DNA from: GCA-2737665 sp044344795
Lineage (GTDB): Bacteria; Bacteroidota; Bacteroidia; Palsa-965
NCBI GenBank assembly: GCA_044344795.1
Contig: JBIJCF010000003.1
Coordinates: 1-64,000, forward strand
Length of the DNA: 64,000 nucleotides
Reading direction: 5' to 3'
The notes beneath the pieces were generated by a model. It ran no database searches. It was given only the letters and a program-made list of their open reading frames with translations, and was not told the DNA's origin. This document shows, one piece after another, positions 23,022-32,065 of the stretch (the first letter of the stretch is position 1; every line of letters starts with the position of its first letter). Position numbers and translations under genes: made by a program.

Positions 23022-25883
23022 ATGTGGGCTAGGTTATTGTTGTTATTGCTTATTGTTACCCCTATTTTAAGCAAAGGACAAAATGCCGCGGGTATTAACA
23101 CTTTTTGGGTTAAAGGAATTGTTAGTGTTATTCCCGGCTCCATGATCAGTAATGTTTTATGCATTAACAATAACTCGGGAGAAACGATTAAGGGTAAAAT
23201 TACTATTATATCACCCGGTAATTGGCGATCACTTGCTGACACTTCGAAATTGTATGAGATAGGAACAGGTGATACTATATTCGTACCAGTGCGAATATTG
23301 CCACCGCCAAGTGAAATCAATTCCAATACCCAGTATCCGGTTATCGCGGAATTGCGCGAGCAAAAGTCAGATGCCTTATTGAGTGCAAGTAATTTTTTCG
23401 CAAGCGGTCCTAGGATTGTCGGTTGGCATGTTAAGACTTTACCATCTGATGTTTTTTACTTTAAGCAGAACGATCAAAACAATGTTTTTTCTTTGAACCT
23501 CCAGAATATAGGAAATGCAGATCAGCCTGTTTTTGTTACAATAAAATCATTAAGCACTAAGCTATGCATTAAAGATAGCACCAACAAGAATATAGATTAT
23601 GCTTTTCGTGAAGTGCTTCTTAGGCAAAATCTGGATACAACCATCACATTTAGAGTTTGCTACAAAGAAGATAAAAGAAATTCAACTAGAATAGATATAG
23701 ATAATTACTCGCCCAAATCTTCTACCGATGAATTAGCATTCACCATGAATGTTCGAACTTCCGAATCTAAAATAGGAGGAAACAACTTTTTTTCAACTAA
23801 TAATAATATTAAATTCAAAAAACCTGCGAATATATTTCGTGTTAATAAATGGGGAGCATCTGCCATTCCTGTAATTGTTGAATTAAACACGTTCAATATT
23901 ATGGGAAACTTGCCCGGAGCAAATTTAGTTCTGCGGGGAAGTTATCAGATTGGTAATGAAAGATCGTTTAGTTATTTCCTACAACAAAATTTCTTTAGTT
24001 TTAGACCAACGATTCAGACGCTTCGAAATAATTTTTTTACGTTGAATTATGCGGACAAGAAATTTGCTATTTCTGCCGGTAATATTAATGGAATTTTTGG
24101 AGCTGGTATTCCAGTTGGTGGAAAGGGTTTCTCAGTGCAATATAAATTTAGTCAAAACCAGAGTTTTGGCATTTTTGCCACCCGTGGCCCGGGTTTCCTT
24201 GGTGCCCCATCTCGCTTCGCATATGGAGCTGTGCACCAAATTAAAATTAATAGAGACATCTCCGCCTTAAGTTTGATCGGTCAGGTAAGATTGCTAAATA
24301 CTTCAACTTTATTAAATTTCGTCAGTTCCAGAGTGAACTATCATCGGAAAGAACACAACATAAGTTTAGCCGGAACTTTGACCAGTGCTGCAGGAAATAA
24401 CAATACAACAGTCGGTATTCTTGCTGCTGCAGGCTATAATGGTGCGTATTTAGACAAGAGGTTGATGACGTCACTCAGGATGGCTTATAATAACTCTGCT
24501 TTTGGTAATTTCAATACAGAAAGATTTCAAATCATTAATAGGACGCAATTTCGATATAGTAAGAAATTGATGTTGATTTTACAGAATAACTTTAACAATA
24601 ATAGAAGTGCTTCTACGACATTTGATTTTTTAACTTTTAATAATCAACTGTTTGTTCCAATTAATTATGAAAAGTTTAGATTTTCAGGTGGTTTGTTGTA
24701 CAACTATGCTCGTTTTGGTTTCGAAGTAGTACATTTTCGAGGAGTCGGATTAGATTATAGCTATTTCTCTTTGGATGAAAATATACGAGTTTTTTCCTCC
24801 ACTAGAATGGGTTATAATCGCCTTTCTAATCGACCAGGTACTGGAGAACTTTTTACGTTCACAACGTTTAATTCTATTCAATATAAGGTCCTTACTATAG
24901 TTGCCAGATATATTTATGGCCCAACCGTAAGTCCCTCCATTTACTTTAATATATCTCAATCGCCTTATCCTCAATCTTTATATTTATCTCTTCAGCATCA
25001 GTATCAATTCAAAAATCAATGTTATGTGATTCAAAATAATGTCACTTATACAGTAAACAAAGGTGCGAGATCTCAAAATGCCGGAATTTTTTCTGAGCTG
25101 TACTATTATTCTTATAGTAATTGGCGTTTTAAGTTAAGTGTTGGCTATAACGTTTCGTACTTCGGAAATACTGCGGACACTTTAGCAATGACAACAGACC
25201 TTCAGGAAGGCGATATCACTCAAAATTTACAAGTTGGAGTCGGTATTCGGAAGGAATTTGGAATAATGATTCCAAAGAAATTTGCCAAAACAAGGTATGT
25301 AACAATTACTTACCATGCGTTTATTGATAACAATGGAAATGGAATCAGAGATCGCGACGAGGTTGATCTTGAAAATGTTGTAGTTAATAACGGAGATTTT
25401 GAAGTAATTACTGATAAATATGGAAAGGCCACAGTGTTAAATATAAAGTCAGGAACATATCCGATTAGAGTATTTGCGTTGGAGGAAATTTATGGATTTT
25501 ATCCTCAAATAACAGACAGTATACTACTCGACAACTCATCAGTTGTTCCTATACCATTTAAAAAGGCAGTTAAGATTAGTGGTACAATAGCGGTTAATAA
25601 GATTATTAATGATGGAGTACCATTACTTCTAGATAATATTAGGATCACTGCAGTTGCTTCAGATGGTCGCTCTTACAGTGCAGTTACCGATAAGAATGGT
25701 TTCTATTTTCTTTACGTTCCCTCAGGTAGATATACCCTCACTATAAATGACAATCAGTTCGGTGAGAACTTTGTTTTAGCACAAAATAATGTTGTAGTCG
25801 ATTTAGTTGAAGGCATTGCTGCGATAAGTCAGTCTTTTGTATTTAACGAGCGGCCCAGAAAAATCAATAAGAAGAAGTTTTAA
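23022..25883 (+). CDS. Usher-like outer-membrane beta-barrel with C-terminal SdrD/CNA-B-like domains
   Basis: A 953-residue protein with a signal peptide (MWARLLLLLLIVTPILSKGQ). Residues about 25-260 form beta-sandwich-like segments (ISNVLCINNNSGETIKGKITII; VFSLNLQNIGNADQPVFVTIKSL). Residues about 275-750 are a long series of short amphipathic strands rich in Tyr, Phe, Asn and Ser with tight turns (FAISAGNINGIFGAGIPV, VQYKFSQNQSFGIFATRG), as in a large barrel. After it come two beta-sandwich repeats: HAFIDNNGNGIRDRDEVDLENV (an SdrD-type calcium-like loop) and ISGTIAVNKIINDG...GRSYSAVTDKNGFYFLYVPSGRYTL (carboxypeptidase-regulatory-like). Size, order and neighbours resemble a pilus usher. DNA is visibly more AT-rich, with more AGA/AGG arginine codons than the core genes. 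No plug domain could be assigned. Confidence 0.62.
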   Translation: MWARLLLLLLIVTPILSKGQNAAGINTFWVKGIVSVIPGSMISNVLCINNNSGETIKGKITIISPGNWRSLADTSKLYEIGTGDTIFVPVRILPPPSEINSNTQYPVIAELREQKSDALLSASNFFASGPRIVGWHVKTLPSDVFYFKQNDQNNVFSLNLQNIGNADQPVFVTIKSLSTKLCIKDSTNKNIDYAFREVLLRQNLDTTITFRVCYKEDKRNSTRIDIDNYSPKSSTDELAFTMNVRTSESKIGGNNFFSTNNNIKFKKPANIFRVNKWGASAIPVIVELNTFNIMGNLPGANLVLRGSYQIGNERSFSYFLQQNFFSFRPTIQTLRNNFFTLNYADKKFAISAGNINGIFGAGIPVGGKGFSVQYKFSQNQSFGIFATRGPGFLGAPSRFAYGAVHQIKINRDISALSLIGQVRLLNTSTLLNFVSSRVNYHRKEHNISLAGTLTSAAGNNNTTVGILAAAGYNGAYLDKRLMTSLRMAYNNSAFGNFNTERFQIINRTQFRYSKKLMLILQNNFNNNRSASTTFDFLTFNNQLFVPINYEKFRFSGGLLYNYARFGFEVVHFRGVGLDYSYFSLDENIRVFSSTRMGYNRLSNRPGTGELFTFTTFNSIQYKVLTIVARYIYGPTVSPSIYFNISQSPYPQSLYLSLQHQYQFKNQCYVIQNNVTYTVNKGARSQNAGIFSELYYYSYSNWRFKLSVGYNVSYFGNTADTLAMTTDLQEGDITQNLQVGVGIRKEFGIMIPKKFAKTRYVTITYHAFIDNNGNGIRDRDEVDLENVVVNNGDFEVITDKYGKATVLNIKSGTYPIRVFALEEIYGFYPQITDSILLDNSSVVPIPFKKAVKISGTIAVNKIINDGVPLLLDNIRITAVASDGRSYSAVTDKNGFYFLYVPSGRYTLTINDNQFGENFVLAQNNVVVDLVEGIAAISQSFVFNERPRKINKKKF

Positions 25884-26382
25884 GTCTGATTGAAGTAATC
25901 ATGTCAAATAGGCGCTCAATATTCGTTTCAGAACTGTTGCACCAGGCTTGTAACACAATAGAATCGTGCAATGGCACGATTGCTTCGCGGTGCACATAAG
26001 GATTGGTAGCAGCAGCCTGAAATTGTGTCCAGTTCGTAGATTTTCCTAATAATTGACCTGCAAAGGTTGTAGTGGTGTGATCAGAATCAGGCTGCTGTAT
26101 GTTTGGTGAACCTCCGATGTAGAAGCCTGCAGTGCCCTTTATCGCAGCATTCGTGCCTGCTTCTAGGTAATAGACGCGACCGTGAATGCGCGTTTCTTCA
26201 CTTATGGAATAGTCGGGTAATAATTGAAATTCAAAAATACTATTACCTAATTGCGTATAGTTTGCAACGGTGTTTATTTTTACAACACTCGTTGTATCGT
26301 TAACGGGCGCTGTTTTAGGCGATCCGCTGCAGGCTGCAAATCCTCCGACACTAATAATAACCGAGCTTACGAATCGATTCAT
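25864..26382 (-). CDS. Small predicted lipoprotein downstream of ispH
   Basis: A 172-residue protein with an N-terminal hydrophobic segment and a lipobox-like FAAC (MNRFVSSVIISVGGFAAC), then a low-complexity linker and a beta-rich domain (NSIFEFQLLPDYSISEETRIHGRVYYLEAG, AGFYIGGSPNIQQ). I do not recognise the family. Its ATG overlaps the ispH stop codon (ATGA), so it is coupled to ispH. Its last 20 nt overlap the end of the convergent usher-like gene. Confidence 0.7.
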   Translation of the reverse strand: MNRFVSSVIISVGGFAACSGSPKTAPVNDTTSVVKINTVANYTQLGNSIFEFQLLPDYSISEETRIHGRVYYLEAGTNAAIKGTAGFYIGGSPNIQQPDSDHTTTTFAGQLLGKSTNWTQFQAAATNPYVHREAIVPLHDSIVLQAWCNSSETNIERLFDMITSIRLKTSSY

Positions 26383-27617
26383 GCGTGTTGTAATTGTGTG
26401 GCATAGTTACTCAATGCTTCATCCGGCGTAATCTTTACTGCTGCTAATTCCATTACGCGCTGTAATACGCGATCCACAACGCTATCAGGACATGATGCGC
26501 CACTAGTGATAATTACACGTAAAGGCGATTTGGTTGGTAACCAGTCACTCGTGGTTTTCATTTCGTTATTACGCATATCGAAATGGTGTATGGCTGCTGC
26601 AGAATTTATTTCCGTATCATCTTTGATGTAATAGGTTGGAAATTTACGTTCGCACAATTCAACCAAATGCGAAGTATTCGAACTGTTGTAGCCGCCAATT
26701 ACAATAGCTAAGTCAGCTTCCTGTTCCAGTAGTCCGAACGTTGCATCCTGATTTTCGTTCGTCGCATAACATAAGGTATCACGAGTATCGGCGAAATGTA
26801 TTTTAGGATCTTCGTTCGGATATTTATCTTTCATCACGTGCTGAAAGTAATCTGCAATTTCTTGCGTTTCAGAAGCCAACATCGTGGTCTGATTGATCAC
26901 TCCAACTTTCAGTAAATCGCGTTCCGGATCAAATCCTTGCGATACGCGTGATGCAAACAAGGCATCAAACGTAGCACGATCGGTACGACCTAAAATATAC
27001 TCGCCCAAAATGCGGGACTCGTGAATGTCCTTAACTACAATGGACGGCCCGTTAACGCTGCTGTGCGAGAATGTTGCTCGCGTTTCTTCATGCGCAGGTT
27101 TACCGTGAATGATAATGGTGTATTCACCTTCGCCCAGTTGAGCCGATTTTTTCCATACACGTTCTACAAATGGACAAGTGGTGTTATACCGCTGCGGTTC
27201 AATGCCAATTCTCTTTAATTGACTTTCAATTTGTAGCGTAGTACCGAACGCAGGAATAATCACAATATCGTGTGCAGTGAGCTCGCTCCATGGAATAAGT
27301 TGTTGCCCCGATGTATCCATTAGAAATTTAACTCCACGCGATGTGAGATCTTTATTCACTTCAGGATTGTGAATCATTTGACTTAACAGAAATACTCGCT
27401 TGTCAGGATTTTCATCCACAGCACGAAAGGAAATTTCAACCGCATTTTCTACACCATAACAAAATCCGAAATGACGCGCGAATAACACCTGCAAATTACC
27501 GAAGTCGAGCAGGCTAGGAGTAAAGTCCTTTTTTTTAGGATCACTCAGTTTACGCAGTTGTTTCAATTTTGAAATAATCGGACTGCGGTAGTATTCCGGG
27601 ATATTGAAGGATTTCAT
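26379..27617 (-). CDS. ispH: 4-hydroxy-3-methylbut-2-enyl diphosphate reductase, long form
   Basis: The last enzyme of the MEP isoprenoid pathway, a 4Fe-4S protein giving IPP and DMAPP. The three iron-binding cysteines are visible: FGFCYGVENAV near the N-terminus, NTTCPFVERVW in the middle, and TSGASCPDSVVDRVL near the C-terminus. IIHGKPAHEETRATFSH corresponds to the conserved HGxxxHxE region, and DTRDTLCYATNENQDA and IGGYNSSNTSHLVEL are the usual late motifs. At 412 residues it is the long variant, larger than the approximately 316-residue E. coli enzyme, with an extra N-terminal segment of about 50 residues. It precedes a small lipoprotein gene with a 4-nt overlap. Confidence 0.93.
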   Translation of the reverse strand: MKSFNIPEYYRSPIISKLKQLRKLSDPKKKDFTPSLLDFGNLQVLFARHFGFCYGVENAVEISFRAVDENPDKRVFLLSQMIHNPEVNKDLTSRGVKFLMDTSGQQLIPWSELTAHDIVIIPAFGTTLQIESQLKRIGIEPQRYNTTCPFVERVWKKSAQLGEGEYTIIIHGKPAHEETRATFSHSSVNGPSIVVKDIHESRILGEYILGRTDRATFDALFASRVSQGFDPERDLLKVGVINQTTMLASETQEIADYFQHVMKDKYPNEDPKIHFADTRDTLCYATNENQDATFGLLEQEADLAIVIGGYNSSNTSHLVELCERKFPTYYIKDDTEINSAAAIHHFDMRNNEMKTTSDWLPTKSPLRVIITSGASCPDSVVDRVLQRVMELAAVKITPDEALSNYATQLQHA

Positions 27618-27721
27618 GGATAATACTAAGGTACCTTAAAGAAACAAATTGTATGCGGGATTGTTCCGTTTCCTTAGTTTAAGAAGTGGATTCGGAAAGT
27701 TTTCGCTCATACGTTAATTAA

Positions 27722-27765
27722 AAACGCTCCGAGAATTGCATCTATCTGCAGATCTCGGAGCGTTT
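27722..27765 (-). terminator. Terminator of the GAPDH gene
   Basis: Thirteen-bp perfect inverted repeat AAACGCTCCGAGA / TCTCGGAGCGTTT with an 18-nt loop. Read on the minus strand it is followed by TTTTAATT. It lies 16 nt after the stop of the minus-strand gapdh. Confidence 0.85.
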
Positions 27766-27780
27766 ATCCGTTGACTAATA

Positions 27781-29262
27781 TTAATAATACACCGCTCGGC
27801 GTACTTCTGCCAATTGCTTGGAGAAGCGAATCACCTGACGCGTATAACCGTATTCATTATCGTACCATACGTACAATACAATGCTCTTCTTGTCTGCAGA
27901 CACGATCGTAGCCTGACTGTCGAATACAGAAGGACAAGAATTGCCGATTACGTCGCTGGATACTAATTCGTTGGAGAATGCATATTGGATTTGTTCCACC
28001 AAATTGCCTTTCAACGCGTAGTTACGAATGATGTTGTTGACTTCTTCTTTGGTAATTTCTTTCTTGATTTCAATATTTAAAATTGCCAAAGAAACGTTAG
28101 GAGTTGGTACACGCACTGAATTCGCGGTGAACTTCCCCGACAATTGCGGCAATACTTTTTTCAACGCACTTTCTGCACCGGTTTCAGTAATTACCATGTT
28201 CAATGCTGCAGAACGTCCACGACGGTATTTCTTGTGGTAATTATCCAGCAAGTTTTGATCATTGGTGTACGAATGCACCGTTTCAATATGCCCTTTAACT
28301 ACGCCTAATTCTTTTTCAATAACGTACAGAATTGGCATGATCGCATTGGTAGTACAAGATGCTGCCGAATAAATAGTTTCATTCTTCACATCCACCGTTT
28401 CGTGATTCACGCCATATACCACATTCGGAACATCACCTTTTGCAGGAGCAGTCAATAATACTTTTGCAACACCTTTTGCTTTAGTGTGGCGGCTCAATGC
28501 TTCACGATCGCGGAATACTCCGGTGTTATCTATCACCAATGCATTATTAATTCCGTACTCAGTATAATCTACATCTTCCGGATTGTTGGCGTTGATCATG
28601 AACACGGTATGTCCATTGATGATCAACGCTTTCTTTTCGAAATCTTCAATGATTGTGCCTGGGAACGGTCCATGAACAGAATCAACACGCAACAAGTCGG
28701 CGCGCTTCACAATTTCTTCGTCGCTGTTGCCGCGTGTAACAATAGCACGCAAACGTAATTGTTCACCTTTCCCTGCTTGAGAAATCAATTCGCGTGCGGC
28801 TAAACGTCCAATACGTCCGAAACCGTACAAAACTACATCTTTAGGTGTTAATGCATGATCGCCGGTACTGATGAAATCTTTCATCTTCTCGCCAACAAAG
28901 GCATTTACGTCTCCGTATTTCGATTTTTCTTCTGACCATTCAGCGCATAAACGACCAATATCAATACGCGATGGCTTCATGTTTAAAGCTGTTAATGCTT
29001 TTGCCAAAGCAGCCGTGTCTTGCACCAAAATCGGACGCTTCACGATGTCCTTGGCGTATTGATGCAGGTTCATGATTTCACTAGCGCTGCGATCAATTAA
29101 TTGATTACGGAAAATAACCAGCTCAACAGATTTTTCAAACCATAAGGTTCCGATGTGTGAAATCAGTTCGATTGCTGATTTTTCCTGATTGATCCAGGCG
29201 GTTAATTCTTCCTGGTACGACTTCGCGTGTCCTTTTTGCGGCTCAAGCGTTTCAAGCGTCAT
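27781..29262 (-). CDS. Glyceraldehyde-3-phosphate dehydrogenase, N-terminally extended form
   Basis: A 493-residue GAPDH of glycolysis or gluconeogenesis. Residues 1-155 are a helical extension absent from the classic 335-residue enzyme; the NAD fold starts at VVLYGFGRIGRLAARELI. The catalytic cysteine is in SAASCTTNAIMPI, where most GAPDHs have SNASCTTN. Other conserved segments are NGHTVFMINANNPEDVDY, DNTGVFRDREALSRH, KVLLTAPAKGDVPNVVYGVNHE, the GAESALKKVLPQLSGKFTANSVRVPTPNVSLA stretch, and VWYDNEYGYTRQVIRF. I recall such long forms from Bacteroidota; cofactor preference cannot be read directly. It lies downstream of rpoD, separated by 113 nt. Confidence 0.92.
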   Translation of the reverse strand: MTLETLEPQKGHAKSYQEELTAWINQEKSAIELISHIGTLWFEKSVELVIFRNQLIDRSASEIMNLHQYAKDIVKRPILVQDTAALAKALTALNMKPSRIDIGRLCAEWSEEKSKYGDVNAFVGEKMKDFISTGDHALTPKDVVLYGFGRIGRLAARELISQAGKGEQLRLRAIVTRGNSDEEIVKRADLLRVDSVHGPFPGTIIEDFEKKALIINGHTVFMINANNPEDVDYTEYGINNALVIDNTGVFRDREALSRHTKAKGVAKVLLTAPAKGDVPNVVYGVNHETVDVKNETIYSAASCTTNAIMPILYVIEKELGVVKGHIETVHSYTNDQNLLDNYHKKYRRGRSAALNMVITETGAESALKKVLPQLSGKFTANSVRVPTPNVSLAILNIEIKKEITKEEVNNIIRNYALKGNLVEQIQYAFSNELVSSDVIGNSCPSVFDSQATIVSADKKSIVLYVWYDNEYGYTRQVIRFSKQLAEVRRAVYY

Positions 29263-29375
29263 GGTGTTGGAGATTTTTTAGTTAGTGTGTTTAGTATTAA
29301 AAATCGAACAACCGCAAAGATGCGCGGTTTTTTTATTCCCGGATCCTTGCGGCTGCCTATGTTATTTACAACATA

Positions 29376-30239
29376 TTAACCTAAGTAAGTCTTTAGCAAT
29401 TTACTTCTGGAACTGTGACGCAAACGACGAATCGCTTTCTCTTTAATCTGACGAACACGTTCGCGGGTCAAGTCGAATTTCGCACCGATTTCTTCCAACG
29501 TTAAACCATGCTGACAACCTATTCCAAAGAATAATTTTACTACATCACGCTCGCGCTCTGTTAACGTTGATAAAGAACGCTCAATTTCACGCTGCAACGA
29601 TTCGTTCATCAAACTGCGGTCGGCGCGAGGAGAATCGTGATTCACCAATACGTCCAACAAGCTGTTGTCTTCACCGTTCAATAATGGAGCATCCATTGAT
29701 ACGTGACGACCTGAAACGCGCATAGTATCAGCAACTTTATCTTCCGGTAATTCCAGAATTGTTGCTAATTCTTCTGCCGTAGGCTCACGCTCAAATTCTT
29801 GTTCCAAACGGGAATATGCTTTATTGATCTTATTCAAAGAACCAACTTGGTTCAAAGGAAGACGCACAATACGAGATTGCTCGGCCAAAGCCTGAAGAAT
29901 CGACTGACGAATCCACCAAACAGCATAAGAGATAAATTTGAAACCACGCGTTTCATCGAAACGACGAGCGGCTTTAATCAAACCTAAATTTCCTTCGTTA
30001 ATCAAATCGGGCAAACTCAATCCCTGGTTCTGATACTGCTTAGATACGGATACAACGAAACGTAAATTGGCTTTCACCAGTTTTTCCAAAGCTATTTCGT
30101 CGCCCTCGCGAATACGCTTAGCCAACGACACTTCCTCTTCCGCGGTGATCAAATCTTCACGACCAATCTCCTGCAAGTACTTATCCAATGACGCACTTTC
30201 GCGATTGGTAATCGATTTGGTGATTTTTAACTGCCTCAT
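29376..30239 (-). CDS. rpoD: Primary RNA polymerase sigma factor (short Bacteroidota type)
   Basis: Directs RNA polymerase to the TAnnTTTG promoters seen throughout the window. 287 residues from the ATG at 30239, giving MRQLKITKSITNRESASLDKYLQEIGREDLITAEEE as is normal for the phylum; the frame stays open to 30302 but those residues are unrelated and cross the promoter. Region 1.1 is missing, region 1.2 is DKYLQEIG, region 2 contains NLRFVVSVSKQY, LPDLINEGNLGLIKAARRFDETRGFKFISYAVWWIRQSI, region 3 follows, and region 4 is ERERDVVKLFFGIGCQHGLTLEEIGAKFDLTRERVRQIKEKAIRRLRH. The length and lack of region 1.1 are typical of Bacteroidota RpoD. Confidence 0.96.
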   Translation of the reverse strand: MRQLKITKSITNRESASLDKYLQEIGREDLITAEEEVSLAKRIREGDEIALEKLVKANLRFVVSVSKQYQNQGLSLPDLINEGNLGLIKAARRFDETRGFKFISYAVWWIRQSILQALAEQSRIVRLPLNQVGSLNKINKAYSRLEQEFEREPTAEELATILELPEDKVADTMRVSGRHVSMDAPLLNGEDNSLLDVLVNHDSPRADRSLMNESLQREIERSLSTLTERERDVVKLFFGIGCQHGLTLEEIGAKFDLTRERVRQIKEKAIRRLRHSSRSKLLKTYLG

Positions 30240-30299
30240 TTTTAACTTTTTACTGCCTTTCGGCGTTACACAACTGTTAATTACTCCAGTTCGCCACCA

Positions 30300-30331
30300 C
30301 AAAATTACGCTAATTAAGAGGTGAAAGCAAA
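30300..30331 (-). promoter_or_regulatory. Promoter of rpoD (TTTG - 20 nt - TAATTTTG)
   Basis: On the minus strand, TTTG at 30331-30328 and TAATTTTG at 30307-30300, both matching the Bacteroidota consensus; 20-nt spacer. The 5' leader would be about 55 nt. Confidence 0.7.
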
Positions 30332-30433
30332 CGTTATAGGTAATCTTTCCTTTATAAAACGTTAACTAGGACGTATTATTTTGTCAATCGTTGACAGCAT
30401 TCGACCAATGGCGTAATTCAGTCGATGTAAAAA

Positions 30434-31891
30434 TTACATACCAAAAGCGTAGTACGCACGCATGCCATTGGGGTAAATTCCTTCAATTAATACCCCGCCT
30501 TTTTTCGATTCCAATGTGTTTTTGAGTTCTTCCGCCGAACTTACCGGTTTTTTATCCACATGTGTAATGATAAACCCGTCTCGGATGCCTGCACTGCGCA
30601 ATTTTCCGGTGGTAAGTCCGGTTATTTTAACACCGCTTGTCACATTAAGACGTTTCAATTCTTCGCCCGGCAAGGATTCAAAATTTGCGCCTAATGATGT
30701 TGAACCCTCCGCTTTTTCTTCACCGCGGATAACTGAAGTGGAGTTGTTTTTGTTCTTCAAAATCACCTGCGCCACCATTTCTTTATCGCCGCGACGGTAA
30801 GAAATGCTCACCTTATCTCCGGGACGGAATCGGTTAATTTGCTCCTGTAATTCGGGCACACTGTTTACTTCAATGTCACCAACACGGGAAATCACATCGC
30901 CTGCAGTAATTCCGGCATCTTCAGCTGCACCATCGGCTACAACACCATCCACGTAAACACCTTTTATGGCTTTGAGATTTTTCTCTTTAGAAAGCGCCCC
31001 ATCTACCGAACGAATGTTCACGCCAAGATATCCGCGCTGAACCATTCCGAATTCGATGATATCTGCAACAACTTTCCGAACAAGATTAACCGGAATTGCG
31101 AAGGAATAACCTGCAAATGCCCCGGTACTGGAAGCAATCGCAGTATTAATGCCCACTAACTCACCGGAAGTATTTACCAAAGCACCACCTGAATTACCCG
31201 GATTTACGGCAGCATCCGTTTGAATGAACGATTCAATTGCCCCCGCACCGCTTCTGTTGCCCTGAATTATATTTATATTACGGGCCTTAGCACTGACAAT
31301 GCCTGCAGTAACTGTGGAGGTAAGATTAAAGGGATTTCCGACTGCCAATACCCATTCTCCGATTTTCACCTGATCCGAATTCCCATAGGCGATAAACGGC
31401 AAATTTTTCTCGTCTACTTTTAAAACGGCCAAATCAGTATTGGGATCTGCGCCAATTAATGTTGCCGGGTAGGTGCGATTATCGTTCAAAACCACTTCAA
31501 TTTGTTCGGCTTTCTGAATAACGTGAAAGTTGGTAACAATGTAACCGTCATTGGTAAGTATAACACCCGAGCCGCTGGATTGCTCTTCGCGTGGCACCAC
31601 CTGCATGCCACTTTGTCCGAAAAACCAACCCTGAAAAGGATCGTAATACGTGTGTTGAGAGGTGTATTTTGTTTTAACGTGAACCACACCATGCACAGTG
31701 CGTTCTGCGGCAGCCGAAAAATCAGGTGTTAAACCGTTTGGCAATCCGGAATAATTAACTGTTGTTCCCGGAACAGGCGTATTTGTGGCAACAGCGGAAG
31801 ACACATTATTACCTTGAATAAAGATGTTTAACAACGTAGCAGCAATACCACCGGTAACCGCTACCAGAAAGTAGATGGCTAATTTTCTCAT
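30434..31891 (-). CDS. degP: Do/HtrA family periplasmic serine protease
   Basis: Degrades or refolds misfolded envelope proteins. About 485 residues from the ATG at 31891, which starts directly with the membrane/signal segment MRKLAIYFLVAVTGGIAATLL. The protease domain shows the triad His (IVTNFHVIQKA), Asp (PNTDLAVLKVD) and Ser (NPGNSGGALV). Two PDZ domains follow: GYLGVNIRSVDGALSKEKNL...GVVADGAAEDAGITAGDVISRVG, and a shorter second one with TGKLRSAGIRDGFIITHVDKKPV. Domain order is that of DegP/DegQ; the symbol is by family, since DegP and DegQ cannot be separated here. It is probably monocistronic. Confidence 0.93.
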   Translation of the reverse strand: MRKLAIYFLVAVTGGIAATLLNIFIQGNNVSSAVATNTPVPGTTVNYSGLPNGLTPDFSAAAERTVHGVVHVKTKYTSQHTYYDPFQGWFFGQSGMQVVPREEQSSGSGVILTNDGYIVTNFHVIQKAEQIEVVLNDNRTYPATLIGADPNTDLAVLKVDEKNLPFIAYGNSDQVKIGEWVLAVGNPFNLTSTVTAGIVSAKARNINIIQGNRSGAGAIESFIQTDAAVNPGNSGGALVNTSGELVGINTAIASSTGAFAGYSFAIPVNLVRKVVADIIEFGMVQRGYLGVNIRSVDGALSKEKNLKAIKGVYVDGVVADGAAEDAGITAGDVISRVGDIEVNSVPELQEQINRFRPGDKVSISYRRGDKEMVAQVILKNKNNSTSVIRGEEKAEGSTSLGANFESLPGEELKRLNVTSGVKITGLTTGKLRSAGIRDGFIITHVDKKPVSSAEELKNTLESKKGGVLIEGIYPNGMRAYYAFGM

Positions 31892-32049
31892 AATTATTGT
31901 CTTAATTAAGGCATACAAATTTCTATAAGGTAAGACGTATTTCGCAAGATTTTATTGGATGTTTTTTTCGCTTTTAACAAGATTTAAGCCCTTGTTAATA
32001 ACTGCCGTAAATCGATTATGGCGATTGCGTCACGGGTGCAGCGAATTTG

Positions 32050-32057
32050 TAACTTCA
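32050..32057 (+). promoter_or_regulatory. Possible -7 element for the 32066 gene
   Basis: TAACTTCA, two mismatches from TAnnTTTG in the last two positions, 8 nt before the ATG at 32066, with a TTG about 22 nt upstream of it. Confidence 0.3.
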
Positions 32058-32065
32058 CAGTCGCA

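Noticed and set aside
29300..29335. A terminator between rpoD and gapdh
   Set aside because: A small AACCGC/GCGGTT stem exists but has no convincing T-run after it on the minus strand, and part of it may be the gapdh promoter (CATCTTTG).
30240..30302. A longer rpoD starting at 30302
   Set aside because: The extra residues match no sigma region and the TAATTTTG promoter box (30300-30307) overlaps that start.
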